From Lumbricus terrestris (taxonomy: Eukaryota; Annelida; Clitellata; Crassiclitellata; Lumbricidae), in NCBI GenBank assembly GCA_949752735.1, contig OX457042.1:61675894-61739893 (forward strand): a stretch of 64,000 nt of DNA, written 5' to 3'. The position numbers were made by a program, and so were the translations under genes. Under the pieces are notes generated by a model. The model had not been told where the DNA came from. It searched no databases and was given only the letters and a program-made list of their open reading frames with translations. Positions 23,601 through 32,491 of the stretch are shown in pieces; within the stretch, counting starts at the first letter, position 1, and every line of letters begins with the position of its first letter.

Positions 23601-26395
23601 GCGGGAGTCATGTGACTGTTAGGCTTAATATATTAAACGTTATTCTATGTATTGGCTGTGTAGCTTTCGGGTTAAGGTTAGGGTCAGTATTAGGGTTTGT
23701 ACAGGCTATATAGCTTTTATAAAGTCCTCTCCCTTCCTCACAGAGCATCACCAGGCTCGGGCAGGTTAGGTTAGGGTTTACAAAAATAAACGTGAACACT
23801 CAGTTCAAAGCACTGGCTCACGGCTATCTCCATGGATACAAGAGAAGACCTTAAAATATGATATTATAATGGACTCTCAGCAGATAGAAAACGATGTTAC
23901 AATTGGCCATTGCCGTATGTTAAGAAGCACAACCGAACGAGTGTCTTGTCGAAAAGGTCTATGCAGAATGGAGAAACAAATGATGGTATTGCCTCGTACC
24001 GTGAAGAACACAAGCAAACAACAGGTATGGCTTCAACTACCAGCCGGATCAAACTGGAGGGACACCAGCGCCGTGTCTACTGAGCAAACAACAGGTATGG
24101 CTTCAACTACTAGCGGACAAGACTAGAGGGACACCATCAGCGCCGTGTCTACTGAGAAAACAACAGGTATGGCTTCAACTACCAGCAGGAAAAGACTGGA
24201 GGGACACCATCAGCGCCGTGCATACTGTGAACTTCAAGAATTGAAGGTTTCAAAGAGATCTGGCCTAGGACTATAGCCTCAAATGCATGCCTAGATGGCC
24301 TATAAGACACTCTATATCACCAGGCACTCTAATTTACGGTAAAAAATAGACCCTTGATGTTACTGAAGCGGGTTCCCTCCTCCTTAACCAGGCTTGGGAC
24401 TGGCACGACAATTAGCTAGATGGAAAATATGTTATACGACCTGATTAGGTTGAAGAACATGGCCAACTGCCGTGGCGGAGTTGCCTACTTTAAGGTCAAT
24501 GATGTTACTCACACGGTATCGTTGTAAAGAACTCGCTTCGTATCGAAATCGACTATTCTCGACGGCGGCCAGACTGTAAATGCTGAGAGCTGCGCTTTTG
24601 CGGGAGTCATGTGACAGCTGCGCTTTTGCGGGAGTCATGTGACTGTTAGGCTTAATATATTAAACGTTATTCTATGTATTGGCTGTGTAGCTTTCGGGTT
24701 AAGGTTAGGGTCAGTATTAGGGTTTGTACAGGCTATATAGCTTTTATAAAGTCCTCTCCCTTCCCCACAGAGCATCACCAGGCTCGGGCAGGTTAGGTTA
24801 GGGTTTACAAAAATAAACGTGAACACTCAGTTCAAAGCACTGGCTCACGGCTATCTCCATGGATACAAGAGAAGACCTTAAAATATGATATTATAATGGA
24901 CTCTCAGCAGATAGAAAACGATGTTACAATTGGCCATTGCCGTATGTTAAGAAGCACAACCGAACGAGTGTCTTGTCGAAAAGGTCTATGCAGAATGGAG
25001 AAACAAATGATGGTATTGCCTCGTACCGTGAAGAACACAAGCAAACAACAGGTATGGCTTCAACTACCAGCCGGATCAAACTGGAGGGACACCAGCGCCG
25101 TGTCTACTGAGCAAACAACAGGTATGGCTTCAACTACTAGCGGACAAGACTAGAGGGACACCATCAGCGCCGTGTCTACTGAGAAAACAACAGGTATGGC
25201 TTCAACTACCAGCAGGAAAAGACTGGAGGGACACCATCAGCGCCGTGCATACTGTGAACTTCAAGAATTGAAGGTTTCAAAGAGATCTGGCCTAGGACTA
25301 TAGCCTCAAATGCATGCCTAGATGGCCTATAAGACACTCTATATCACCAGGCACTCTAATTTACGGTAAAAAATAGACCCTTGATGTTACTGAAGCGGGT
25401 TCCCTCCTCCTTAACCAGGCTTGGGACTGGCACGACAATTAGCTAGATGGAAAATATGTTATACGACCTGATTAGGTTGAAGAACATGGCCAACTGCCGT
25501 GGCGGAGTTGCCTACTTTAAGGTCAATGATGTTACTCACACGGTATCGTTGTAAAGAACTCGCTTCGTATCGAAATCGACTATTCTCGACGGCGGCCAGA
25601 CTGTAAATGCTGAGAGCTGCGCTTTTGCGGGAGTCATGTGACAGCTGCGCTTTTGCGGGAGTCATGTGACTGTTAGGCTTAATATATTAAACGTTATTCT
25701 ATGTATTGGCTGTGTAGCTTTCGGGTTAAGGTTAGGGTCAGTATTAGGGTTTGTACAGGCTATATAGCTTTTATAAAGTCCTCTCCCTTCCCCACAGAGC
25801 ATCACCAGGCTCGGGCAGGTTAGGTTAGGGTTTACAAAAATAAACGTGAACACTCAGTTCAAAGCACTGGCTCACGGCTATCTCCATGGATACAAGAGAA
25901 GACCTTAAAATATGATATTATAATGGACTCTCAGCAGATAGAAAACGATGTTACAATTGGCCATTGCCGTATGTTAAGAAGCACAACCGAACGAGTGTCT
26001 TGTCGAAAAGGTCTATGCAGAATGGAGAAACAAATGATGGTATTGCCTCGTACCGTGAAGAACACAAGCAAACAACAGGTATGGCTTCAACTACCAGCCG
26101 GATCAAACTGGAGGGACACCAGCGCCGTGTCTACTGAGCAAACAACAGGTATGGCTTCAACTACTAGCGGACAAGACTAGAGGGACACCATCAGCGCCGT
26201 GTCTACTGAGAAAACAACAGGTATGGCTTCAACTACCAGCAGGAAAAGACTGGAGGGACACCATCAGCGCCGTGCATACTGTGAACTTCAAGAATTGAAG
26301 GTTTCAAAGAGATCTGGCCTAGGACTATAGCCTCAAATGCATGCCTAGATGGCCTATAAGACACTCTATATCACCAGGCACTCTAATTTACGGTA
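17612..26395 (-). repeat. A2 telomeric satellite array 2, eight complete copies and one truncated copy; duplicate of array 1
   Basis: Units start at 17612 and every 1027 bp to 25828. The array has the same number of units, the same truncation point (ACGGTA then GGGG) and the same private changes as array 1 at an offset of exactly 12,060 bp: TTGGAAC near 21315 and CTCAC near 23736. Unit 2 here has TATCG where array 1 has TAAAG. Each complete unit carries the ribozyme core and terminal boxes. Confidence 0.93.
18213..18321 (-). ncRNA. Twister-type ribozyme core in A2 array 2 (repeated at +1027)
   Basis: Identical to the core at 6153-6261; eight copies in this array. Confidence 0.75.
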
Positions 26396-26950
26396 GGGGT
26401 TAGGGTTAGGGTTAGGGTTAGGGTTAGGGTTAGGGTTAGGGTTAGGGTTAGGGTTAGGGTTAGGGTTAGGGTTAGGGTTAGGGTTAGGGTTAGGGTTAGG
26501 GTTAGGGTTAGGGTTAGGGTTAGGGTTAGGGTTAGGGTTAGGGTTAGGGTTAGGGTTAGGGTTAGGGTTAGGGTTAGGGTTAGGGTTAGGGTTAGGGTTA
26601 GGGATAGGGTTAGGGTTAGGGTTAGGGTTAGGGTTAGGGTTAGGGTTAGGTTTAGGGTTAGGGTTAGGGTTAGGGTTAGGGTTAGGGTTAGGGTTAGGGT
26701 TAGGGTTAGGGTTAGGGTTAGGGTTAGGGTTAGGGTTAGGGTTAGGGTTAGGGTTAGGGTTAGGGTTAGGGTTAGGGTTAGGGTTAGGGTTAGGGTTAGG
26801 GTTAGGGTTAGGGTTAGGGTTAGGGTTAGGGTTAGGGTTAGGGTTAGGGTTAGGGTTAGGGTTAGGGTTAGGGTTAGGGTTAGGGTTAGGGTTAGGGTTA
26901 GGGTTAGGGTTAGGGTTAGGGTTAGGGTTAGGGTTAGGGTTAGGTTAGGG
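26396..26950 (+). repeat. Telomeric repeat tract (TTAGGG)n, tract 4, the longest in the window
   Basis: About 92 units. The first part repeats tract 3, including the variant TTAGGGATAGGG (26604, displaced by 12 bp, i.e. two repeats fewer). A second variant (GGTTTAGGG) lies near 26650. The right end, GGTTAGGGTTACAG, is the junction with the 3' end of the PLE. Confidence 0.97.
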
Positions 26951-26998
26951 TTACAGAAGAAATGAGCACTGGCTCAGTCCGCTCCCGTCCCCATCCGG

Positions 26999-29263
26999 CT
27001 ATTTCCTGTTGTTGAGATTGATTCCATTCGGTTCCAGTGTGAAGAGTTGATGTTGCCAGTATGTTTCCTTTTGTAGTATTTTGCTTCTGAGCTTCTTGAC
27101 GTCACCGCTACAAAGAGAAATCTCAGCAGCAGTAACCGTGTCTATTGGAGTTATTGTTATGCTAGCTATTGAATGGTCCGGTAATGTAAAGTGTTTGGCT
27201 ATTGGGGTGTCCTTAAGGGTTACTATGTTAGATCTATGGTCCGTCAGTCTGTCGCAGAGTCGTCTCAATGTTTCACCAACGTATTGTTTATTGCATATAT
27301 TACATGTTATTAGATATATTACATTACAGCTTTTACAGTCAAACCTATTATTTATTTTATAGTGCCTACGTGTGTATGTACTGCAGAAGGTATCGGTTAC
27401 ATTAATGTGTTTACAGGTTTTACATCGGGGCCCCATACATCTAAAAGATCCTCTCTGTTCACGTGGGCCAATCGGTATATTATTCTTACGTGGAGCTAGC
27501 AGTTCCCCTAAGTTTTTATTTCTAGAAAAAGCAGATATTATTCTATAGCCGTTAAATAGGAAAGAGTCCTGGAGTAGTTTTTTCCATTCATAAACCAATT
27601 TAGTCCCCAGAGAGCTGTAAGGAATGACAATAGGTAGAATTTTTGTTTTATTGTGTGTGCTGTTGTTGGATCTAGGCCTGTAATCCGACCATATGTCCAA
27701 TTTAATTTTTCTCAATTTTCTTATGTTATAACCGCGCATTTTAAGACTGTTGAAAAGAATTAGGCAGGCCTGATCATAATCGCTTTTGAAAGAAGAAATT
27801 CTTTTAAATCTTAAAACCTGTGATTTTACTATGCCCATGAATGTGTGCGGAGGATGGAAGGACGAGTGATGTAGCAGCTGATGTGTGTCAGTGTCCTTAA
27901 AATAGACCTTAGTTTGTAGTGTTGTTATGCCATTCTGCGTATGCTTGAATACTGTAGTGTCCAAAAAGTTTACGGCCGTATCACTGTAATTTAGCGTAAC
28001 TTTTATATCAGGTATTATAGAATTGAGAAATTGCTCGAATTGTTTAAGTTCGTCTACTGTACCAGGCCAAAGAAAGAACACATCATCAAGAAATCTAAAG
28101 AAGTCTTCTGGCTTTATGTGGAAGCCAGTGCATGCCTTATTATCAAATTCCAGAAGATAAATGTTAGCCAAATTGGGAGCAAAGGTCTTTCCCATAGCAG
28201 TTCCGAAAATCTGGAGAAAGAATTTATTGCAGAAAGAAAAGTCATTATTCTTAAGAGCTATTTCAAGTAGTTCTAGTAATTCCTTATCAGGTCTACGTGG
28301 GTCGGGATGTTTAAGAAACATGTCCTTAACTGCTGCGATCGTGCGGTCGATATTCATATTAGTGTAGAGGGCGGTGATGTCACCAGTGACCAGAATGTAT
28401 TTATTGTCTATTTTTATATTCCTAATTCTATTGATGAAGTCATACGTGTCTTTAATGTATGACGTATGTTTATTGGCAAGAGGTTTCAAAAAGCTATCAA
28501 TATACTCACTTACTCTGCGGGATTCTGTGCCGCAGTCTCCCACAATCGGTCTACCCTCCGGCATGTTAGGTAAAGTCCATTTATTAGTAGGTTTATGTAT
28601 TTTAGGTAAGAGATAGAAGTGTCTCAATTTATCTGTTTCCCTAGCGTTAAGGTACCCGTATTGCCTTTTAGTGATGTAACCCTGTATGTAAAGGTCTTCT
28701 AGGATGCAATTAATTACAGGTATATTATGTTTTTGCATAGGCTCCTCTATAGGTTTGTAATATTTAGTGTTATCTAATTGTCTATGTGCCTCCGTAAGAT
28801 ATGCCGCCTTATCTAGTACACAAACCATTCCTCCCTTATCAGCTGATTTTATGATCATGTTATCATTTGCCCGTAATTTTCGAATGGCTTGTCTCTGTTG
28901 CCCTGTTATGTTAGGTTCAGTTTTAATTAGATAATTATTGTCTTTTATTGGATATCCGTTTAAAATAGTCTCCGTAGTTTCTTGAAGTTTGGATATAAGT
29001 TCTTTAGTATCATCTCCTAAATCTTTATACCTAGGCTCCCACACACTAGGTTGAATGAAGCTTCTAGCATTACTACTTATCGCTTGGGGAGCCTGGTCGT
29101 CGTCGTCGCCAAAGTGATCCCTATATTTTATCAGTCTAATTATTCTATGCAAAGATTTTTCAATACATAAATAATTAACCTTATTTATATTTGGTACAAA
29201 GGACAGACCTAGATCCAACAGGTCGGTTTCGTCTGTGGTGAGTGCTTGTTTTGATAGATTCAT
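26999..29263 (-). CDS. PLE ORF2: reverse transcriptase with C-terminal GIY-YIG endonuclease, copy 1
   Basis: 754 codons, intact. It should copy the element RNA into DNA at a DNA 3' end. Visible domains: N-terminal PLE region with SADKGGMVCVLD (140-151); fingers FYLLPKIHKP (216-225) and GRPIVGD (237-243); motif A GDITALYTN with catalytic D295; motif B TAMGKTFAPNLAN (355-367); motif C FLDDVF with D393 and D394; NFLDT (432-436); thumb SSFHPPHTFMG (467-477). A Cys/His linker follows (C609, C614, C617, H619, C643, C646, C654, C657). Then GIY-YIG: VIY (648-650), YVGET (661-665), R672, H676, KHF (690-692) and E733. Length and order fit endonuclease-bearing PLEs of the Penelope/Poseidon/Neptune type; the exact clade was not determined. 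The ATG lies 38 bp after the ORF1 stop and in a different frame, so the two are separate proteins. The frame is identical in copy 2. Confidence 0.95.
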   Translation of the reverse strand: MNLSKQALTTDETDLLDLGLSFVPNINKVNYLCIEKSLHRIIRLIKYRDHFGDDDDQAPQAISSNARSFIQPSVWEPRYKDLGDDTKELISKLQETTETILNGYPIKDNNYLIKTEPNITGQQRQAIRKLRANDNMIIKSADKGGMVCVLDKAAYLTEAHRQLDNTKYYKPIEEPMQKHNIPVINCILEDLYIQGYITKRQYGYLNARETDKLRHFYLLPKIHKPTNKWTLPNMPEGRPIVGDCGTESRRVSEYIDSFLKPLANKHTSYIKDTYDFINRIRNIKIDNKYILVTGDITALYTNMNIDRTIAAVKDMFLKHPDPRRPDKELLELLEIALKNNDFSFCNKFFLQIFGTAMGKTFAPNLANIYLLEFDNKACTGFHIKPEDFFRFLDDVFFLWPGTVDELKQFEQFLNSIIPDIKVTLNYSDTAVNFLDTTVFKHTQNGITTLQTKVYFKDTDTHQLLHHSSFHPPHTFMGIVKSQVLRFKRISSFKSDYDQACLILFNSLKMRGYNIRKLRKIKLDIWSDYRPRSNNSTHNKTKILPIVIPYSSLGTKLVYEWKKLLQDSFLFNGYRIISAFSRNKNLGELLAPRKNNIPIGPREQRGSFRCMGPRCKTCKHINVTDTFCSTYTRRHYKINNRFDCKSCNVIYLITCNICNKQYVGETLRRLCDRLTDHRSNIVTLKDTPIAKHFTLPDHSIASITITPIDTVTAAEISLCSGDVKKLRSKILQKETYWQHQLFTLEPNGINLNNRK

Positions 29264-29301
29264 TGTATATCTAGAGGATGTGTTTTTAATGTTGTCTTTG
29301 T

Positions 29302-31308
29302 TTAGATTGTGTTGAGTTGGTTTTTTGATGTAGCGCTGCAGTATTGTAGTATTCTGCTTAGTATGTTCGTCTGTGTGTCACGTGTGTAGTGTATCATGTC
29401 TCTATCTGTGTGTATCTCATGCGAAGATAGTGGTTTGATGTATTTGTTGAATATGCCTGTCTGTAATCTGTTGTTGATTTCTGTAAGGCTGAACTTATCA
29501 GAGTCAGGAAGTTGAGGATTGATAGAGACGCCCACAGCGGTGACCACCCGTGCCTTGGGTCGACATGCCTCAAAGAAGATGGTGATGGCAGGATAAGTGC
29601 GAGTCTGAAAGATTTCATCCCTATGATTGATACCCATGGCGATGATCAGGTTGTCCAGTCCTCCGTCCGGAAGACTGTGGATTACGCGTAGTGCGTTGGA
29701 GAAGTTGGCCCCAGATAAGCACAAAAGTTGAAAGTTAGAAGGGATGTCCGGTTCAGTAAGATACTTGAAGTTGGAGTCAGAAAGGATCAAGGTGCGGGTG
29801 TCTGGTCTTAGGTTGACCTTCCAAGAACCTTTGTCAGAGCCCAAAAGATGTGAGTACCGTGGAGGAAGAACAGATGGAGAAGAAGGGCGAGAGGATGTGG
29901 AGGAGGTCACAGGGGGTACCACTGTGGTGCTCGGTAGGCTTTCAGTAAGCATAGGGGGTGAGGAAGTAGAAGCAGATGCAGAGTCATTAGGCTTAGAGTG
30001 AGTGGAGGTTTTAGGAAGAAAGGAGACAGGAGTGTCAGAAGTGGGGTGAGAATTAGAAGGTGGTCGGCGTGGAGTTTTCCTTACAGGGGAAGGAGAGTCA
30101 GTGAGAACACAGTCAAGAGTAGATTTGAAGGAAGCAACAGGCACAGGCGTAGTAGTAGTTGTAGTAGTAGTAGTTGTGTTAGTATGAAGAGTTTCAGAAG
30201 AATTGGGTTCGACAGAGTCAGAATCCAGGTCAGAGAGAGCAGAGAAGCGGTTGAAGACAGTAGTAGGAGGAGTGGTCATGTGGCAGGGTTTCTTGGATGG
30301 ATTGTAGGGTTTCTTGTAGGGTTTCCGGAAGGTTACCTTGTCCTCACCTCCCGTTACCTTGCCCTCACCTTCAGCGCCTTGCCTTGCCTTACGCTGGCCC
30401 CAGATGGTCTTGGCCTCGCCTTCCACCAGCGCCCTAACGCTAAAGGATGTACCTTTACTCCCTAGTCGGAGTGTTATCTGTTTGATAACAACCTCCACGG
30501 CTGTTTCGTGATCAAGAGGGTCGTAACTCCTCAGGGCCGTCTGGTTCAAGTCCATGCGCTCGGTGAAATGGCGGGCCACCCTGTCCCTCAGGTCATCCCC
30601 AGTCTTGGAAAAAAGAGAAGAAATGTCCCCGACCAGTTCAGCAGACGGGTGTACAGGCTGTATGTTGCTAGCCAGGCGGCTCAAGTCACGGCTGATGGCG
30701 CGAGGGAGCGTCTGCCAGTTCGACATGTGTCGGCGGAGCTGGCAGACGTAGTAGAGAGACTTACAGATTTTCGAGAAGTCCGGATTGGAGGATGGAGTGC
30801 GGTCCAGAAATTCAGAGTCAAGGTTAGAGCGAGAGTGTCGGTTAGGTTCAGGTTTTGAGCGAGAGTGTCGGTTAGGGTCAGTGTTAAGGTTTCGGTTAGG
30901 CATGTGATGTCCAATGGGAGGAGGTCCAGAAATCGGAGCAGAAAATGAAGCAGAAGAAGCAGATGCTGTGAACGAAGAAGAAGAAGAATGCTGAACTGGT
31001 CCGGGGGTAGGTCCAGGACATGCAGAAGACCCTGCACGGGCAGGAGGAGGAAGAGTCCAAGGGTTTGGCTTCTGCTGGGTGGGTTGCCTTACCATTACCT
31101 TTGGGGTCTGAGAAGGTAGACCCTTCTCGAGCATGCCCACCCGGTCCACCAGTGAATGGACGGATTTTGCCATACCCTCCATGAGGGATTCCAGGCGTTT
31201 CAGATCAGTTTTACCGTTGTCGTATGACTTACCCGGTCCATTCGGTTGTCGCACTGTGTTGTAACGCTGGTCCTTTCCATATCTCGTCTGCTGTCTGTTA
31301 AAACTCAT
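29302..31308 (-). CDS. PLE ORF1: RNA-binding/structural-type protein with C-terminal SGNH hydrolase-like domain, copy 1
   Basis: 668 codons, intact, upstream of ORF2 in transcript order. Parts seen: basic N-terminus; a likely coiled coil (about 34-63); Pro/Ser-rich linker with a duplicated PNRHSRS (146-162 region); a helical domain (about 178-303, with SNWQTLPRAISRDLSRLASN) shared with the truncated gene at 55238-56400; a basic stretch; a low-complexity Ser/Thr/Pro region with a Thr run (about 378-387); and a C-terminal SGNH-like domain. The SGNH marks are LILSDSNF (S512), G533, GINH (N561) and DMIH (D637, H640), the expected S-G-N-H tetrad. Esterase-type domains are known in ORF1 proteins of CR1-type LINEs and in rotifer telomeric terminons. 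The role here is inferred: RNA binding plus a possible hydrolase. This copy has a four-residue KPYK insertion relative to copy 2. Confidence 0.85.
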   Translation of the reverse strand: MSFNRQQTRYGKDQRYNTVRQPNGPGKSYDNGKTDLKRLESLMEGMAKSVHSLVDRVGMLEKGLPSQTPKVMVRQPTQQKPNPWTLPPPARAGSSACPGPTPGPVQHSSSSSFTASASSASFSAPISGPPPIGHHMPNRNLNTDPNRHSRSKPEPNRHSRSNLDSEFLDRTPSSNPDFSKICKSLYYVCQLRRHMSNWQTLPRAISRDLSRLASNIQPVHPSAELVGDISSLFSKTGDDLRDRVARHFTERMDLNQTALRSYDPLDHETAVEVVIKQITLRLGSKGTSFSVRALVEGEAKTIWGQRKARQGAEGEGKVTGGEDKVTFRKPYKKPYNPSKKPCHMTTPPTTVFNRFSALSDLDSDSVEPNSSETLHTNTTTTTTTTTTPVPVASFKSTLDCVLTDSPSPVRKTPRRPPSNSHPTSDTPVSFLPKTSTHSKPNDSASASTSSPPMLTESLPSTTVVPPVTSSTSSRPSSPSVLPPRYSHLLGSDKGSWKVNLRPDTRTLILSDSNFKYLTEPDIPSNFQLLCLSGANFSNALRVIHSLPDGGLDNLIIAMGINHRDEIFQTRTYPAITIFFEACRPKARVVTAVGVSINPQLPDSDKFSLTEINNRLQTGIFNKYIKPLSSHEIHTDRDMIHYTRDTQTNILSRILQYCSATSKNQLNTI

Positions 31309-31378
31309 TGCTGTTATTTATGAAGAACGACGACGATTTCAAAAGAATTTATTAGATTTCAACTAAAAACATTCAACG

Positions 31379-31402
31379 TTTCGACGTTCTAGTCTTCGTC
31401 AG
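31379..31402 (-). ncRNA. Hammerhead-ribozyme-like motif upstream of PLE ORF1, copy 1
   Basis: Minus strand reads CUGACGA (31396-31402), an extra A, then GAC-UAGAAC-GUC as a short stem-loop, then GAAA (31379-31382). CUGANGA-stem II-GAAA is the catalytic core order of the hammerhead ribozyme, and hammerheads are known in PLE terminal repeats. Against activity: one extra A before stem II, a stem II of only three pairs, a weak stem III (ACG with UGU), and a weak stem I (UUUCA with UGAAA). It may be a decayed or minimal ribozyme, or a conserved PLE motif of other function. Confidence 0.4.
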
Positions 31403-31989
31403 GAATGAAAGCAAACCCTAAGGTGAGTCTTATATATCCAAAATTCTCGGCCTGCATGTTTGCTTAAGATAATAAGTGTCAAAATTTTATGCTGAAGGCC
31501 TAGCTACGGAGACGGTACACGAACAATTATATAGTCCGATACAATTAAATAGACGAAATGTCTAAATCAAGCGACATAATCATGCAATTAAAACATCAAT
31601 GCTGTGGCTTACATGTCCAAAATATTAGGGTGTGAGAAACAAGGCAATTAAGTGCGAATCAGGAAAGAAGGCGTCTATACGATGAGCAAATATTAAAGGA
31701 ATAACTGCGACCTACGCAAACAATACATACACATCCCAGATGTTAGGCCGTCGACAACTAATGCAATACGTGCGAACAAGAAAGGCAGACATCTATGCGG
31801 TGAGTAAACATTAAGGATCTTTAAACAAACAAACAGCAATGCTATACAACTTCACAGTACACGGCTTCCGACCTCAAACTGATATGTGCGAACGAAAATG
31901 ACGGCGAGTAAACATAGCACGATACGTTATACTACATGAAAGGATCCATTATATTAAACATTGTGCGTATGCCTATACGAAACCAAACC

Positions 31990-32258
31990 CACATATATAT
32001 ACACATATACATATACGTATACATACACATACATGCACATGCACATGTACACACATATATAGATATACACATATACATACACACATATACATACACATAC
32101 CCACATATAATACCTACACACGTACATACACACATGCATATACATATGCATATCGAAATACATACATATATACACACGCATATACATACACAGTCCACAT
32201 ACACACTCGCATCCACCCTCGCGCATACACATATATACACACACACATATAATATATA
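31990..32258. repeat. TA/CA-rich microsatellite in PLE leader, copy 1
   Basis: About 270 bp of alternating purine-pyrimidine sequence (ACATATACATACACAT-like). Open frames on both strands here read as low-complexity His/Tyr/Ile or Cys/Val/Tyr strings and are artefacts. An identical block is in copy 2. Confidence 0.9.
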
Positions 32259-32491
32259 CAGTTATGAAATGTCTATGTTTCAGTGTCTTCTTTATCCTGT
32301 TTCCATGTATTTACAGTTGACATGATTGTGAATGATGTTGTAGTGTGTGTAAACGGCTGCTGAGGAAGAAGAAGCAGGCTATAGATGAGGAAATCGTCGG
32401 ATGATGGCGAAGAGCGAAGAGGCTCGGGCAGGTTAGGTTAGGGTTACAGAAGAAATGAGCACTGGCTCAGTCCGCTCCCGTCCCCATCCGG

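Larger units (their letters stand above)
26948..32440 (-). mobile_element. Penelope-like element with GIY-YIG domain, full copy 1 (5493 bp)
   Basis: The unit lies on the minus strand: about 1.1 kb 5' leader (31309-32440), ORF1 (29302-31308), ORF2 (26999-29263), then a 3' untranslated end of only about 50 bp that abuts TTAGGG. The next copy starts directly at 32441 after the junction AGGCTCGGGCAGG-TTAGGTTAGGG, so the copies are head to tail. Both ORFs are intact. The 3' end faces the internal side of the telomeric repeats, the orientation expected if the telomere 3' end primes reverse transcription. Known telomere-attached PLEs (Athena and Coprina in rotifers and other eukaryotes) lack the endonuclease; this element has one. 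No target site duplication is visible. Confidence 0.93.
31309..32440 (-). other. PLE 5' leader, copy 1
   Basis: About 1.1 kb with no credible gene. In transcript order it holds the 5' terminal box CCTGCCCGAGCC, an alternating TA/CA-rich microsatellite (about 31990-32258), three degenerate sub-repeats with a period of about 117 bp (marked by TGCGAA on + at 31653, 31771 and 31886, each followed by GAGTAAACAT-like sequence), and a hammerhead-like motif about 70-95 bases upstream of the ORF1 ATG. Promoter activity is likely somewhere here, but no specific element can be assigned. Confidence 0.7.

Noticed and set aside
5647..26180. Repeated small ORFs in A2 units (85 codons on +, 68 and 63 codons on -)
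   Set aside because: They recur only because the units are nearly identical; no domain, no consistent reading frame in the related A1 units, and they overlap the ribozyme or terminal boxes.
29085..29100. GCTTGGGGAGCC in PLE as a possible twister core
   Set aside because: It lies in ORF2 coding sequence, lacks the exact UCCCAAGC loop and has no P2 or GAGGG partner nearby.
26999..29263. ORF2 as a telomerase, retron or group II intron reverse transcriptase
   Set aside because: The FYLLPKIHKP and TAMGKTFAP motifs, the HPPHTFMG-like thumb and the C-terminal GIY-YIG domain are typical of Penelope-like elements; telomerase and group II hallmarks are absent.
27081..31037. Short ORFs antisense to or out of frame with PLE ORF1 and ORF2 (and their repeats in copies 2 and 3)
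   Set aside because: Shadows of the two real genes; no independent support.
31932..32325. ORFs of 96-129 codons in the TA/CA-rich block (also 37413-37806)
   Set aside because: Low-complexity translation of a microsatellite on both strands.
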